A program made the position numbers and the translations under genes. Positions 1-12,700 of a stretch of DNA of 64,000 nucleotides are shown here, in pieces. Under the pieces are notes generated by a model. The model worked only from the letters and a program-made list of their open reading frames with translations. It did no database searches and had not been told where the DNA came from. This DNA is from Galaxea fascicularis (Eukaryota; Cnidaria; Anthozoa; Scleractinia; Euphylliidae), in assembly GCA_948470475.1 (NCBI GenBank), contig OX419343.1, positions 21,563,321-21,627,320 of the forward strand. Direction: 5' to 3'. Position 1 is the stretch's first letter; every line of letters begins with the position of its first letter.

Positions 1-395
1 TTTAAAACGTTCTTACTATATAACACGTCTGATACAGACGAACATTATTACATCTATTCAATAGATAACACAGTTTCTGATGAAACGATTGCAGTACACA
101 TCTCAGCAGATACCTAAAAAGATTTGCATTGGTTCAAGTAATCGTATTATAGCACCAACACGACCTTCGCAAAACTCGTAAAAGCCCTGATTCTCAGGAA
201 TACCCTTTTCTGCTGCATTCACAAAAGGGTAGTTCCTTAGTTAGAACTTAAATCATGAGCCCATATAACTATACATTAAACTCCCCTGCTTTGCAGGAGA
301 TCGTAATGGACTACATAAAACTAGAAAAGGTAGCATAATAGTATAGAAACAGAATTTGTGAGACAACATATTTGTCTGACCATCACAACCAGACC

Positions 396-563
396 CAGGG
401 CTGTCTTTAAGGGCCGGGGGCGGGGATTTTCCCCTCGTATTTTGAGGTATATCCCCGACTTCTTTGATATAAAACCATCATGTTGAATTCACTAAAATAA
501 CTCGAATCACCGGCTATTTTTTTTGGATATCCCTAACTACTTCAAAAATTACTGACAGCCCTG
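396..563. mobile_element. CAGGGCTGTC-ended MITE (copy 1)
   Basis: The ends CAGGGCTGTC and GACAGCCCTG are inverted. The flanks share CAGACC, a probable target duplication. A related copy in opposite orientation is at 36689-36850, with the same CCCCTCGTATTTTGAGGTAT-like core. Confidence 0.75.
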
Positions 564-1720
564 TCAGACCACTTAAACACTCCGAACTAATCCACTCTAT
601 AATAACAAATTGTTTTGACCGTATTGAGCTGTAAATACTTAAAAATACGAAGGCTTAAATAAATTAAGGCAGAGTTTACTATTTTGTTCAGTTGCAGGAT
701 TAGTTCGCGTTTTCCAAGTGATCCTGAAAAAAACATCATGTCTGTTTGGGAAAACTCAATTGCACACGACACTGACGAGTTTCCACATTTCCACCAACCC
801 CAATTTCTGCCTAGCGTGTTTCTTGAAGTCTCTAGAAACACGGGCAAACACTAAACGTTTGTGTTAAGTCTAAAACAAATAATCAAAACTCCTTAACATT
901 GTACAAAAATGGAGCAGATACCACAGAAAACGTTCATGAAACTCCACGTAAGTGTGAATATGTATGAATTTTATAGAACGTAAGTAATTAGTAGAAAAAC
1001 TGAGAAGCCATTAAGAGCGTTGCATTCTGGCAGGCTTTCTGTACTTAAAAATATCCACCCAAAATATATATCCGGAAACGTAGAGTGTGTATGGTATTAA
1101 ACACCAACTCCAATAAAACGTCCTATTCAACTGCAGCTACCAGGTCTTTTAAACACCAAGGCAACTACAAGGCGCTGGTGTTTTCAACGTTACCTTTCTA
1201 AGTTGAAACATTAATAGTTCGTATCATTCACCAAATTTCACTAGAATCATACACTGTTATCATTTTAACATATCAAGATTAAAATCGCATTAACGATTGT
1301 CATTAAAAATCCACACCATCTCTAAGCAAACCTAGAGAACACTTTTAAGTACATCTTAGAAAAGGAAGTTTTCGGTCTTAATTTTTGGGCAAAATAGACG
1401 ATTCAGTTTTTTTAGAATACTACTGAGGCTAATTTAAGATAATATGGTTTTATAGAAGAAAGTATCACAATCTTCAACTAGAAGTATATGGTAAAAGTAA
1501 ACAAAAATAAGGAAAGAAAGAGTTCAAACCCAGGCACCGAATATAAAAAGGTAACGCCCATATAATAATTAAACAAATACATGTAAACAAGGAAAAAGAT
1601 GAGATACCAACTTTGTACAAATTATACATTCACTTCATCCCTTTTAGACCTCAGTTAAAATGTGCATTAAGTGTTTTAGTGTACGTCTGTTATGTCAATT
1701 CATTACAATTTACCTATAAA

Positions 1721-1754
1721 TTACGGTACACAAGAATTTTGTTGTGTACCGTAA
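1721..1754. repeat. 34-bp hairpin
   Basis: TTACGGTACACAA and TTGTGTACCGTAA flank a short loop. It lies far downstream of the RBM33-like stop codon, and its role is unknown. Confidence 0.6.
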
Positions 1755-3633
1755 GTTAAGTAAAAATGATAAAGCAGTTGGGGAAGCGCATGATAAAGTG
1801 AATGTTAGTTCCTTAATTTGAACAGAAAATTTCTAATGTTGTCTACAACTACAGTTATGAACAGTTACCGTACTGCATGGTGTTAAAATACTAACAAGTC
1901 ACAAACTGCCATAAAAATACGATCATAATGCATCTTTGCAAGGAGAGAAGGGTAAAAACAAGACACATCTAACCAAACGCAGAGCAAAGAAAATAAGTAT
2001 CCTAGAAAACGAAGCTTGTTTTCATTTTGTTTCGCTTGAATCAATACCATACATTTTTTTTCTGCCAGATGAAACGGCAAGATTAATCATGAGTTTTCTA
2101 GGATACTGTCAAGGCTGCAATAAAATGTAGAAAAGCGCATTGTTTAGGCGGGAACAAACGAAAGCACATCATCACATATACGAATAGGCATTAAATAGTC
2201 ACTCTGTGAAACGTCTATCTCGTTTTGTGATGTGAATTGGCTGGAAGTACAACCCGACTATTAATTATAGAAAGGTAGGTCTTTTTGTATTGAGGCCTTT
2301 TCTCGAACTGTTGTCTGTTACTAACTAAACACAACTGATGTAGAATCAACACAGGCTACCCACTTGATACCATATGACCCAAATAGCTAATGACTACGAT
2401 TAAATTATCTAGTTATGTAACTGGTTCATTGTTAAATAACGTGCGCTGTAGCTAAATAAATTAAACCATGTTGGCCTTTTGAAGGCAACTTGTCCGTGCA
2501 GGTTTCTGCCTCAATAACAGCAAACAACGGAAGAATAGAGAATGTCTGAATAAACGTATTGCGCACTGGACACTTATTATTGAAGATCACACTTCAAATT
2601 TAAGAACACCATGTAACGTTAAACCAAAAAAACCTTCCTTGATTTATTCGCTTGAGTACTTTTCCCTAACTACAAAATTTCTAAAACGTGTAACTTGAAC
2701 GAGCAGCCTTGACATGAAAAAGAAGCCATAGTATATGAGATCAATTATACAATAGCAACAGTTCCAAAAACCTGTCTCTTTGTCTGGTCCAAGATGTGAT
2801 GTCCTTTGATGAAACAGGTCCATTCCAACTCGTCTGCACTTTAACGAAAGTGTTAACTGTTTAAAATCCAAACCGTTGACCAACAGCAGAAATCTTGCCT
2901 GGAGTAATTTGCTTTTCACTTCCCTTTCCATCACACTGAGTTTGGCGTAAACGTTCTCCGTGGCGTATTGCAAATTTACAGCTTCAATGTAAGTTCTGCA
3001 TACCGCAGACGAACTAATCTAATATCGTCTCTTTAAAAAAGTCGCACACATAAAAACAACACGAACAACGCTACACGACACAACATAAAACCTGGCAAAT
3101 GTTTGACTATGAATTCGGGCGTTACCTTCATCACTTTACACGCAAATGCAGCCAGAGTGCAGAAAATCGAACCTGAATAGATTAATTTCATAACAAAACA
3201 ACGATCACATTTACACCACTTTTACGGATTTGTTTGTATTATTAACAGAAAGGTCCAATTAGTTTATGCTTTGAAAGGCTTACCCAACGTGACACTCATC
3301 CGGCTTGGTCAGCAATATCGTTAACATGAAGTAACCCGGCACTAAATTTAAAACTTCCTTCTACCCTGAATATTTAGTGGATATAAAATATCATCCACAT
3401 GATCAGAACACTTTCACGTGGGCCAAACACTTGTACACGGCTCCCGTTTCCATCGCTGTCTTGAATTTTAACCAGCTTCTACATGTTTTAATGCTTTTGA
3501 AAATAGTGTACCACAATTTTAGAGAATAAATGATCAAAAGAGGGAAGGTACCCACTACGTTTAACCAATCGCAGTGTTTGTTTTGTTTAAGTCAAAGAGG
3601 TCATTTAGAAAATTTACGAAACATACACTGTTG

Positions 3634-3783
3634 CTATAGATCGTTTTCAGTCACGTGACCAGCGGCTATATTGGTTCAATGAAACAAAAGAAAATATTAG
3701 CATAAAAATAGAGTTCAATTCCCAGAGGGTTAGCCTTGTGCACCAACATGGCCGCCGTGACGTCATGTAAAAACGATCTATAG
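3634..3783. mobile_element. Short MITE with CCAACATGGCCGCC and CRE-like site
   Basis: The ends CTATAGATCGTTTT and AAAACGATCTATAG are inverted. The inside carries CACCAACATGGCCGCCGTGA and TGACGTCA (3758-3765). A diverged relative is at about 35550-35706. Confidence 0.75.
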
Positions 3784-4740
3784 CGTTGACCTTTCAATTC
3801 CCATGCTCAATAAACGAATTCTCCCAACATATCTGCATAATGTTTGAGAAAATGCAGTTGGAAGAATTTGTTTATGATCGGATGAACTTATGCTATTGTT
3901 TAGGGCTTTCGTTTTCATCATCAGATCAGTAGCCATGATCATCTACCGAGGACGAAAAATATTATGGGGATTAAGTGGTTACAGAGAAGCACTTTAGCGA
4001 TCAAATTATTTTCAACAACTATTTCGTTTCTGTTCCACAAGGTCATCAACTCACACCTCTTTATACGTTCCTGAATAATCCATTTCTTACAAAGGAAAAA
4101 TGTTATTTGTTTCTTTTCTGCTTAATAATTTTACTACAGATTGTTTTGCGGCGATTTTTGATCCACACTCAATCTTATTAAGTACAGCACTCTCTTAGCT
4201 TTGGTTTTTGTATTTGAAGAATTTTGTCTGCCCACAGACTATGAATCTCAAAAGTAACAACTCTTTCAAAGCTAGCGTCTGTTGCATCTAACGTCTACAT
4301 CACGAAGAAAACAGGACCTAATTTTGACAACAAACACTGCCTGGTTTCTCATTGAACGCCTGTAACAAACACGTTTTAACAATCGTTTTGTTACTTACAA
4401 GAAAACGAAACTGCGCTTAATCTAGGGCGAGGGGGTACATGTTTCAACAAACTCAAACCATTTAGATAATGTGTGTTTGTAGAAAAACTCTCTTTTGATT
4501 GTTGATGGTGACGGGTCCTAAGACTTGCTTGATACACATTCAAATTTCTAACGTTGGATAACACAAGCCAGGTTTGATAACAAATGTAATTGGTCATATT
4601 TTCTTGTGACACAATCAGGATTAGATGCAACAGTAGCCCTGTTTGATATAATATATAAAACACTGTTCACTGTTACGAGAAATAAAAAAGTTCCACTTAG
4701 GAGACGTTTTCCTTTTCGAACACTTTAACCTTCACCATAA

Positions 4741-4792
4741 CCCCTACCCCACACCCCCACTACCCCCCCCACCCCACACCCCCTTCCCCACC
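4741..4792 (+). repeat. C/A-rich low-complexity tract
   Basis: Short C runs alternate with A and T. No other signal was seen. Confidence 0.8.
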
Positions 4793-5286
4793 GCCACAGT
4801 ATCTGAAACACGACGTCAAACAAGCTGCAAGCTAAAGGCGAATGACATTTCCTCAATCTAAATTTAAACTCTGAGTAATTTATTTACTAAAAACTAAATA
4901 GGTATGATCGCATCCTTGTTTAGACTAAAAATATCCAATTGGGTTTGTGAATAATTGCTGGAGTAAAATGGCTTTCAAACAAGAGTTTTTCTTTTTTTGT
5001 ACAAGTGTAAGAATTAAAATAGGGTCACTCTTACGTGCAAGTCTAATCAAGCAGGACTATTTAACTTCACAATATTATATGCCTAATATTGCTTTGATTT
5101 TATGTACAACACCAATTCCATGAAAATAAGTTTAATTGAAGGTAGAGAGTGTGACTAAAAGATGCGCTCTAAGTTCTATTCTGTATCTCATTGCCAAGTT
5201 TTATGAACACAAAAAGAATAAAAAAAAAATACAAATCACAACACTGACACAACAAACCACAAAATCCTTTAAGTTTCTTTAAAAAA

Positions 5287-6739
5287 TCACAGAAAGTCAA
5301 CAGTTACTTGGCTATCGTCAACAACGGTTCTGAAAAAGAAAGTGAGAACGAAATCATCACATTCCCAGTTATAACGTATCGCCTTTGATACAGCAGAGTG
5401 CCAGTGTGCAAAATCCTACCGTAACCACGTATACATTTGATTTAAAAAAATAAAGAGCCACATTTAAAAACCTAACGCTCTTGCTAAAGGGGCTCTATCA
5501 TGATGGAAGTTTAACTGTTTTCCCGCGAAAAATACACAGAAATTAATGACCTTTACACCTACCAAACTCTTCCTTGAAACGTGGGAGAAAGATATATATT
5601 GAGTTTTTGTAAGAAAAGGCATCCGTAGTACATTTTTGGCCATGACCTCAAGATGACAAGCTATCCTTGCCATCAGTAACAGACGAAGACAGTATTTAGT
5701 CTCAGTTAAGTACAGTAACACAGTCCTGAGTAAATTAACTGCCTAATAATTTTTCGGTTTCCCTGATTTAAAGGCATCTTTTAGCATTTTACCGCGGGCC
5801 GAAATAGCATGATGGAGCTCCTTTAGATGCCTAACGTCCTTGCTAAACGCTGTTGTTACAAATCATACAGAGAGACTTCACTTGTTCTTCCTTACTCGAT
5901 CTCACATATAACATTTCCATCCTAATACAACATCCAACTTACCTGTGAAATTTACGGCGACAAGCCAAAGCATGTTCATTCTTTTCAAACGTCACCAAAG
6001 CCTTGTGTTTAGTTGTGGACATTTTCAGTTGCTGTGACGAGAAACAATAATATCGAACGATCAAGATGCACTAACTTCTAAAATTAAGTTACTTACGCCT
6101 ACAACTAAGAACCAATAAACTTTGGCCAAATGTTAAAAAGATGGCTTAGCAAAATTTCTTAGTTGTTTCGAACTGAAACGTTTTGTATTTAACCTTCGAC
6201 TTTACGTCAAGCGTAAAGTACCGGCCCCCAACAACACAGAATTTAAAGGGTAGTCACATGGCTTGCTAATAAAAGCAGAACCTGTTTGTCAATGGCAAAC
6301 GGAAAATAATGGCCAATTCTCTTTTCAAAACGGCTATTTCAGCATACGTAGGTAAACATTCATTAATGTTTTCAGTTACGCGTGGCCAAGAAGAAACTTG
6401 AGAAAAATCGGGGCGACGTTTTCAAGTTTTTCGCTTACGTCTTGGATGAAATTGGTTCAGTTACAATTCAACCCCTATTAAGAGGCCACTCTCCTTCAGA
6501 ATCAAACACTCATTTTTGTTCATGTACACGGCAGGCTATGATACCTGGATTGGTCCAATCCCCTGAAGAAGCTCCTTCAATCTGCTTGGTGTTATCGCCT
6601 CAGGTAATGAACCAATGACGACACGGTTTGACGGTTTACCACTGCTGGATGCCTTGGTTACAACAACACGATTGGCTTTGGAGTCCGGTGTGGACCCAGA
6701 TGCTTTGGTCTTACTTTCAGAAGGGCCAACCACAATACG
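5287..6739 (-). CDS. RBM33: RBM33-like gene: C-terminal RRM-like exons and stop
   Basis: The exons are 6739-6545, 6031-5943 and 5329-5287. They encode a linker, then NRVVIGSLPEAITPSRLKEL (strand 1 and helix 1 of an RRM), then GPIQ joined to QLKMSTTKHKALVTFEKNEH (strand 2, strand 3 with KALVTF in the RNP1 position), then ALACRRKFHR and a last strand DSQVTVDFL before TGA at 5289-5287. The KALVTF core lacks the usual Gly and aromatic pattern of canonical RNP1, as in divergent RRMs. An ATTAAA on the minus strand near 5131-5136 is a possible poly(A) signal. Confidence 0.75.
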
Positions 6740-9700
6740 CTGTTGAATGAAACAAAGCGATTCTTTGTGACTTTCAGCCACATCCCACAAGCTTCTCATT
6801 TTCACGTCTTGTTATGTTTATGTGGGAACTGAGCCCAAGTCCTAGCTTTGCCTACTGATGAGGGTCTAACAAGACCGAGACAGCTGCCCATGGTTACCAC
6901 GTGGCCATAGTGCCCTACAAGTGACTTAGGCTTACCAAACCACATTCAGTAATTTGTGTAGTATTCCTTGTCTAAAGCGGTAAATAGTTCTTATTCTAAA
7001 ATTGCCTGATGAGGCAACAGTGTTAAACGATGGCCTTCAGTTACAGAACGTAGTCGAAAACATTGAACTTCTCGATCACATTGATCGATCAAATTGAGCA
7101 AAGATTTGATGGAGTACAAATAAACGCTATTTTGAATGTCATTCCAGCCATAGCTTGAATTATCAACGAATGGCTTCCAGGATTGCAGCAAAGCAACCTT
7201 CCTGCATTCAGTTGCTCATGTAAGCCCCAGTGTAAAAATTCTTTTCGCTATGTTCGCTGTTGCCTGAAATTTTAGCACCCGGCGAAATTGATTTCAAGCT
7301 CTTTTCCTTATTCGTTATCACTCAGTGAAAACTTTGAAGAAAAAGTTTGGACATCATGATTGCACTGGTTAAATTTTACGCACCAATGCATTTTTACTTG
7401 CAGTGAAACATTTTTTCAGTTAAGGGTAAGATCAAATTCAACCGCTCTAACCTTCGACGAATTATTCTCAGAATGTCTGGACTCCCTGTTCTCCCGACGG
7501 TGTGACGACCGATCTCTGCTACGGCTCCTTCGGTGTCCTTCTTTAGGTTTCTCTTTTTCCCTTGTTCTTTCTCTTTCTCTCTCTTTAGCCTTGTCTCGCT
7601 CTCCTCTTTCTCTCTCTCGGTCTCTTTCTCGTGGTCTATCATGGCGTGTCTCCCGCGTTTCTCGCTGTTCACGTTGCTCCCTCTCTCTCTCCCTCGGTTT
7701 TTCTCTGTCATTTCTCTCTCGGTTCCTGTAAGGTTCTCTGCCTCTGTCAGGTCTTTCCCTACTGTAACCAAAGCCATAATAGGATTTATTCACAATGTTA
7801 TGTCTAATTCTTTGGTATCCAAGTTCGGTTAAGTCCAAACTTTGCGACAGACTTGTTCACTAAATTACGTCTCCTATTTTGGTATACAAGTTTGGCAAAG
7901 TGCTTGTTTTGCAACAGATTTATTCACTAAATGATTACGTCTAGTGTTTTATATGCAGGTTTGGTAAAGCAAAAACTTCGCAATGAAGCCTTCTGACGGA
8001 ATTAATATTGGATGATTGGATAAGTCATACTCGTTTACTGAAAATAGCCCCTGGAACATCTACTAACATTTGCCTGAATCACGTTGATATAAGTAACCAA
8101 GTCCAACACACACTCACCTTGGCCTCTCTCTTTCTCGTTCCCGGGTTCTCTCCGGTCGTTCCCTCTCCCTTCGAGTCTCTGTAGTTCTTCTTGGATGAGA
8201 AGCCGGCTTAGCAACACGTACAGGCGACCTTGGCTGAGGGGTTCGTGGTGAAACTGACCTTGAGAATGACCTGGACCTGGAAGACGACCTAAACATGCAA
8301 ATCAAGAAAACTCACAAGACGTCCTTTACTGAACAATAGGATAACCTTTAGCCCTAACAATGACCAGAAGAATTTATCCTTATGGTATCCATAGATTCTC
8401 AAACCAGGGCTTTTTTCGACCAAAAATTCAAGGACTTTTCAAGGCCTTCCAAGGACACATTTTTCCATTTTTCAAGGACTCCAAGATGGGAAAAATCAAG
8501 CCAATATAATGCCACATCAGATGCTCAATGCTGAGATTGCGCCGATTTTCGTCTCAGACACTTAAGAAGCTTCGTTGGATAAGATTGGCAACAAATTTTA
8601 AGGACTTTTAAGGCCTTGAATTTTTATTTTCAAATTCAACGACTTTCAAGAGGCGCGTGCGAACCCTGTCATACATACAGGTCACAAGAATAAAGAACTT
8701 GATCACCACACAAAAATGCCTTGATGTTCAAAGAAATTCTCACAACTTGATCTATAGGAACTGTATGGAGAGCAATCAGGAGATTATGTTTGCTGATACC
8801 TGAGCTAAGGCGTTTCCGTGCAAATCTACTCCAAGCTTCAGGAGCCACACCGTCACTGTATTAGACCAACCTCAAACACAGCCAATTTGTTTTGCTTCTC
8901 TTGAGTGTTATAGTTACCCCGGAAATTTTAGGCGTAAACATTCAATGCAGCAGCTTGTCCAAACTCACAAATGTACTGGTATCGTTTAAAAAGCTAAAAA
9001 ATGTCAGTAAGGGTGCATTGATTAGGCCAAATGGAATGGTATGTACCCTTTGATTTTCCAACCAGAATTTCTGGGTTTTCCGTGCCATTGGTAAGAACCC
9101 CTAGTGTCTGCTGTATCATGCAATCACCTCAATTTGTTTCTTTGCTGGTTGGTCTTCACTTCAATTCCTTCAAAGTTGAATGTCAAGACTTAACTTCTGA
9201 TTCCGATTCACCAGAGTATATGTGTTATCTCGATTTTTATGCAGGGGTTTCAATAACTCAGTTTTGAAATCGCTGTCTGCTCTAACCAAAGTAGGTGGCG
9301 ACCTGGTGAATTTTTTTAATCATTTGAGCGAAAATCTAGACAAAGTAGGTAGCGGTTTTTGCTGGTTGCCGGCTTCTAATGAAACCCCTGAATTTATCTG
9401 ATACAAGTCCAATTACCTTGATCGCGAACGTGACGGTGATAATGATCGTGAACGGGTCCAAGACCTAGCGGGTGATCTTGAATATGACCGCGACACTGAT
9501 CTGGATGGTGACCGTGACGCACTGCTGAAGTCGCTTTCTGCACTGTCTGCACTGTAACGTCTGCGATGCTTCTTGGATTTGTGTGCCTACAAAAAGAGGT
9601 ACCAATTCTACAATGATGACTTCTCATCTTTTGCTGAATAACTATGAACCTGCCATAAATTATTTGAAAATAATGTCATACAGCCAAAGGAGGACAGTTT

Positions 9701-12700
9701 ATGAAATACTCGGTCGCATTAACGTGCCAGAAACTTCTGAAAATACCTGCATAAAGGGATTAGTTTCTAAAGAAACTTGGGCGCGGCGTACTTCGATTTT
9801 AACCCATCGAAATATGAGTTTTGTTCTATGTCCCACACCCTTTTTCTGACGCGTTATCTTTGAACTGTGTCACATTTTCCAGAAATCCCCGAGTCTCCCA
9901 ATTCTCGGCCAAATCTGCCGATCCCGCCTGAATTTTGTTTTTCTTCCAAAATTGGCTTGTTAGAGCTGCTACCCCATGTCTTAAAACCCTAAACATCCTT
10001 TAATCTCACAGCGTTAATCTTACAACGTTAGCACAACCTTGGTTGATTTTTTCTTTAAAATTGTAATTTGTTTCTTTAACAAAACGTTCTCACCTTTGCA
10101 TGTTTATCCAAACCATATGCAGCAGCATAAGCTGCGTCTCTTTGTTGCTGCATGAGCTGCCACTCCGCACCATACATAGAAGCATAATCATAGGGAAACT
10201 GGCCGCCATATGGAAACTGCTGTCTAGCAGCAGCTGCGGCGGCAGCAACAAAATTAGCACCTTGCGCTGCCACTGCAGCGGCCGCAGCTGCTGCTCCTGC
10301 AGCATTATATCCTGGTGGGGGACCACCACTTCGCATTGCAGCAGTGGCTGCCTCCATGTTGGGGACTGTCACACGATGACCTATAACGATTCGTTCAGGC
10401 TCAGACATTGGTACGTCTGCATTTGGGTGCATCCCAGGTTGTCGCATTCCTTGCTGCATGGCACCTGGGTGCATGGAGCCTCCAGTGGGCAGTGCTGCTG
10501 TGGACATCCCTGGTGCAGCACCCCTAGGTGGCATAGTTTGGTGCTGTTGACCTGGTAAGGGACCAGAGCCTCCTACTGCATTGCCATGCAGTCCCATGCC
10601 AGGCCCTCCTGGCACTGGGCCACGCATGGGGCCTTGTGGTGGAATCATATTTGGTGTCCCTGGTGTAGCTCCCTGTGAATTAAAATGAAATACGTTATGG
10701 TTTTCCATTTCATAATGGAAGACTGATATACAGAATAATATTAAAGGACACTAAAATTTTCATCTGATGAATAGATCTCGACTTTCCAAGACCCTTTTTG
10801 GGACAAAATGTGTTTTCATTCAAGCTGGTTAGAATGGATATCAACCAAGCAAAAGATGAGGATGGAGCAACCGCCGAAACTGTAACCAACCAGAAACATC
10901 CCAATCAAAGACCACAACAGAACTGACTAAATTAAGAACTTACCCTTGGCTGCTGATGTGGTCCGGGGCCCATTCCTTGAGGTGGCCTCATTTCATTCTC
11001 TGGAAAGTGACCAGGTCTAGGACCTGGCCCTTGACCAGGTCCCGGCATTGGGCCAGGACCTCCTGGGCCCATAGGTCGAGGGACTGGTTCAGGACCCATA
11101 CCAGGCCTGGGACCCTGTTCTGATGGGGGTCCTCTAACTGGGGGTGGACCCCTGGGACCAAAGTCTCCTCCTCCAGGCCCTGGTGGGAAAGCCCCCTCTG
11201 GACGGGCTGGACCTGGCTGGGGAACAGGCATACGGGGCCCTGGCATCTCTGGTCGAGGGGGACCTGGATGTGGACCTCGCATGGGAGCTGGACCTACATC
11301 AGAAAGTTGAACATTACTTTATTATGATCTCAACAACATGAAAAATGGCAATTCCAATATTTCAAGAACAGAAGTAATTAATTCTGGAAGGATTTAATAG
11401 CTGTTTTGGAATATACATGATGATGCAGTATTGAGGTTGTGTTTGATATATATATATTCCATGAAAAGAATTTACAGTCATAAAACTCATTGATCTATAC
11501 AAATCCCTTGAAACATGCCTCCCAGTAAAATACTGTGATTGTTGCTTCTGCCTAGGCTGCTTGACATTTGTACCTCAACCTTTACTTTGCTGCTAGAAAC
11601 AATTACCACAGGAGATCTCCTAAACAAATAACCCTAGCAACTATCTTCCCTGCATATAACACTGTTTGATCAGCAAACAGCAGAATAAAGGGTTTGACCA
11701 CCATTAAATAAATTGCCTTGATGTATATACAAATTCTCCCAAGGCGTACTAGGAAAGCACTGCATGGAGAGGAGTTAGGCGAATACTAACCAGTGATCAG
11801 GCTTTTTTTTTCCGGCAAATGGGAAACGGAAAAAAGGCCGATTATGTATTAGGTGTCCTTCCTGCCCCATGCCATACAAAGAACAAGAGGAGGATGCCTG
11901 ATTGCAGGTTAGGACAGTACAGGTACAATGTATGTATGTTGTGGTTCAATTTTATCCTTTGTTTAAAAATTTGTCTCCCTTTGTTTTAAACTAATTATCA
12001 TACATTATCATACATTACCATAGCCAGAAACAAAGGGAGACAAATTTTTAAGCCAAGGATAAAATTAAACCACAACATGTACACTGTACTTTAATGTTCC
12101 TTGTCATTCATAATTTTAAGAAGTCTAGATATTTTTGTCTCACTTAAATGCAGCTATTATTACGAACAAGAGAAAAAGTTTAGCTATGATTTTTGTTGCT
12201 GTGCTTGTGCTAGTTGCCGGGTGAAAAAAAAATTTATTGTTATCAGTAATGCCTGTTCCAAAGCCAAAAGAAATCGCTCATTTTATCATTGCCATACAAT
12301 AACATTCCATATACCCTAATATGCATTTTTAAGCACCACCTAATTTAGAAGATGCACAATAATCTTTAGATTTAGATTTATATTGTACAATATGTTTCGT
12401 ATTGTGTACTGCATTTAGTTTTAGGATATTGTCCTTGAGGAGCCCCACTGGGGAAAGTCAATAAAGTATGTATGTAACTATGTAATTATCAACTCACCGT
12501 CTGGCATCCCCCTTCCGCCAGGTGGAGGTCGGAAATGTGGATTGATATGTATATTCTTGCCTTGTGGTGGCCCTAAACAGAACATCACCTTTAATTATCC
12601 ACAGTTCTGAGGCTCATTAATTAAGAAAAAAATCACAGTAACATTGAAGGGCTTCCCACAAAGGGGTGTAAATTATACAGCTGTATCAATCACTTTTTGA

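Larger units (their letters stand above)
1..5286. other. Region downstream of the RBM33-like gene, no supported gene
   Basis: It contains two MITEs (396, 3634), a small hairpin and a C-rich tract. The open frames in it are short, have no recognisable domain and no consistent splice partners. Part of the right end may be 3' UTR. Confidence 0.6.

Noticed and set aside
2644..2973. 109-codon minus open frame downstream of the RBM33-like gene
   Set aside because: There is no domain, no start context and no neighbouring splice partner; probably chance or 3' flank.
7360..7832. Plus-strand open frames rich in Ser, Leu and Phe
   Set aside because: They are antisense shadows of the RE/RD-rich exon of the minus-strand gene.
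10100..10558. Plus-strand 152-codon open frame
   Set aside because: It is a shadow of the GC-rich poly-alanine exon; composition (Cys/Ser/Trp-rich) is not protein-like.
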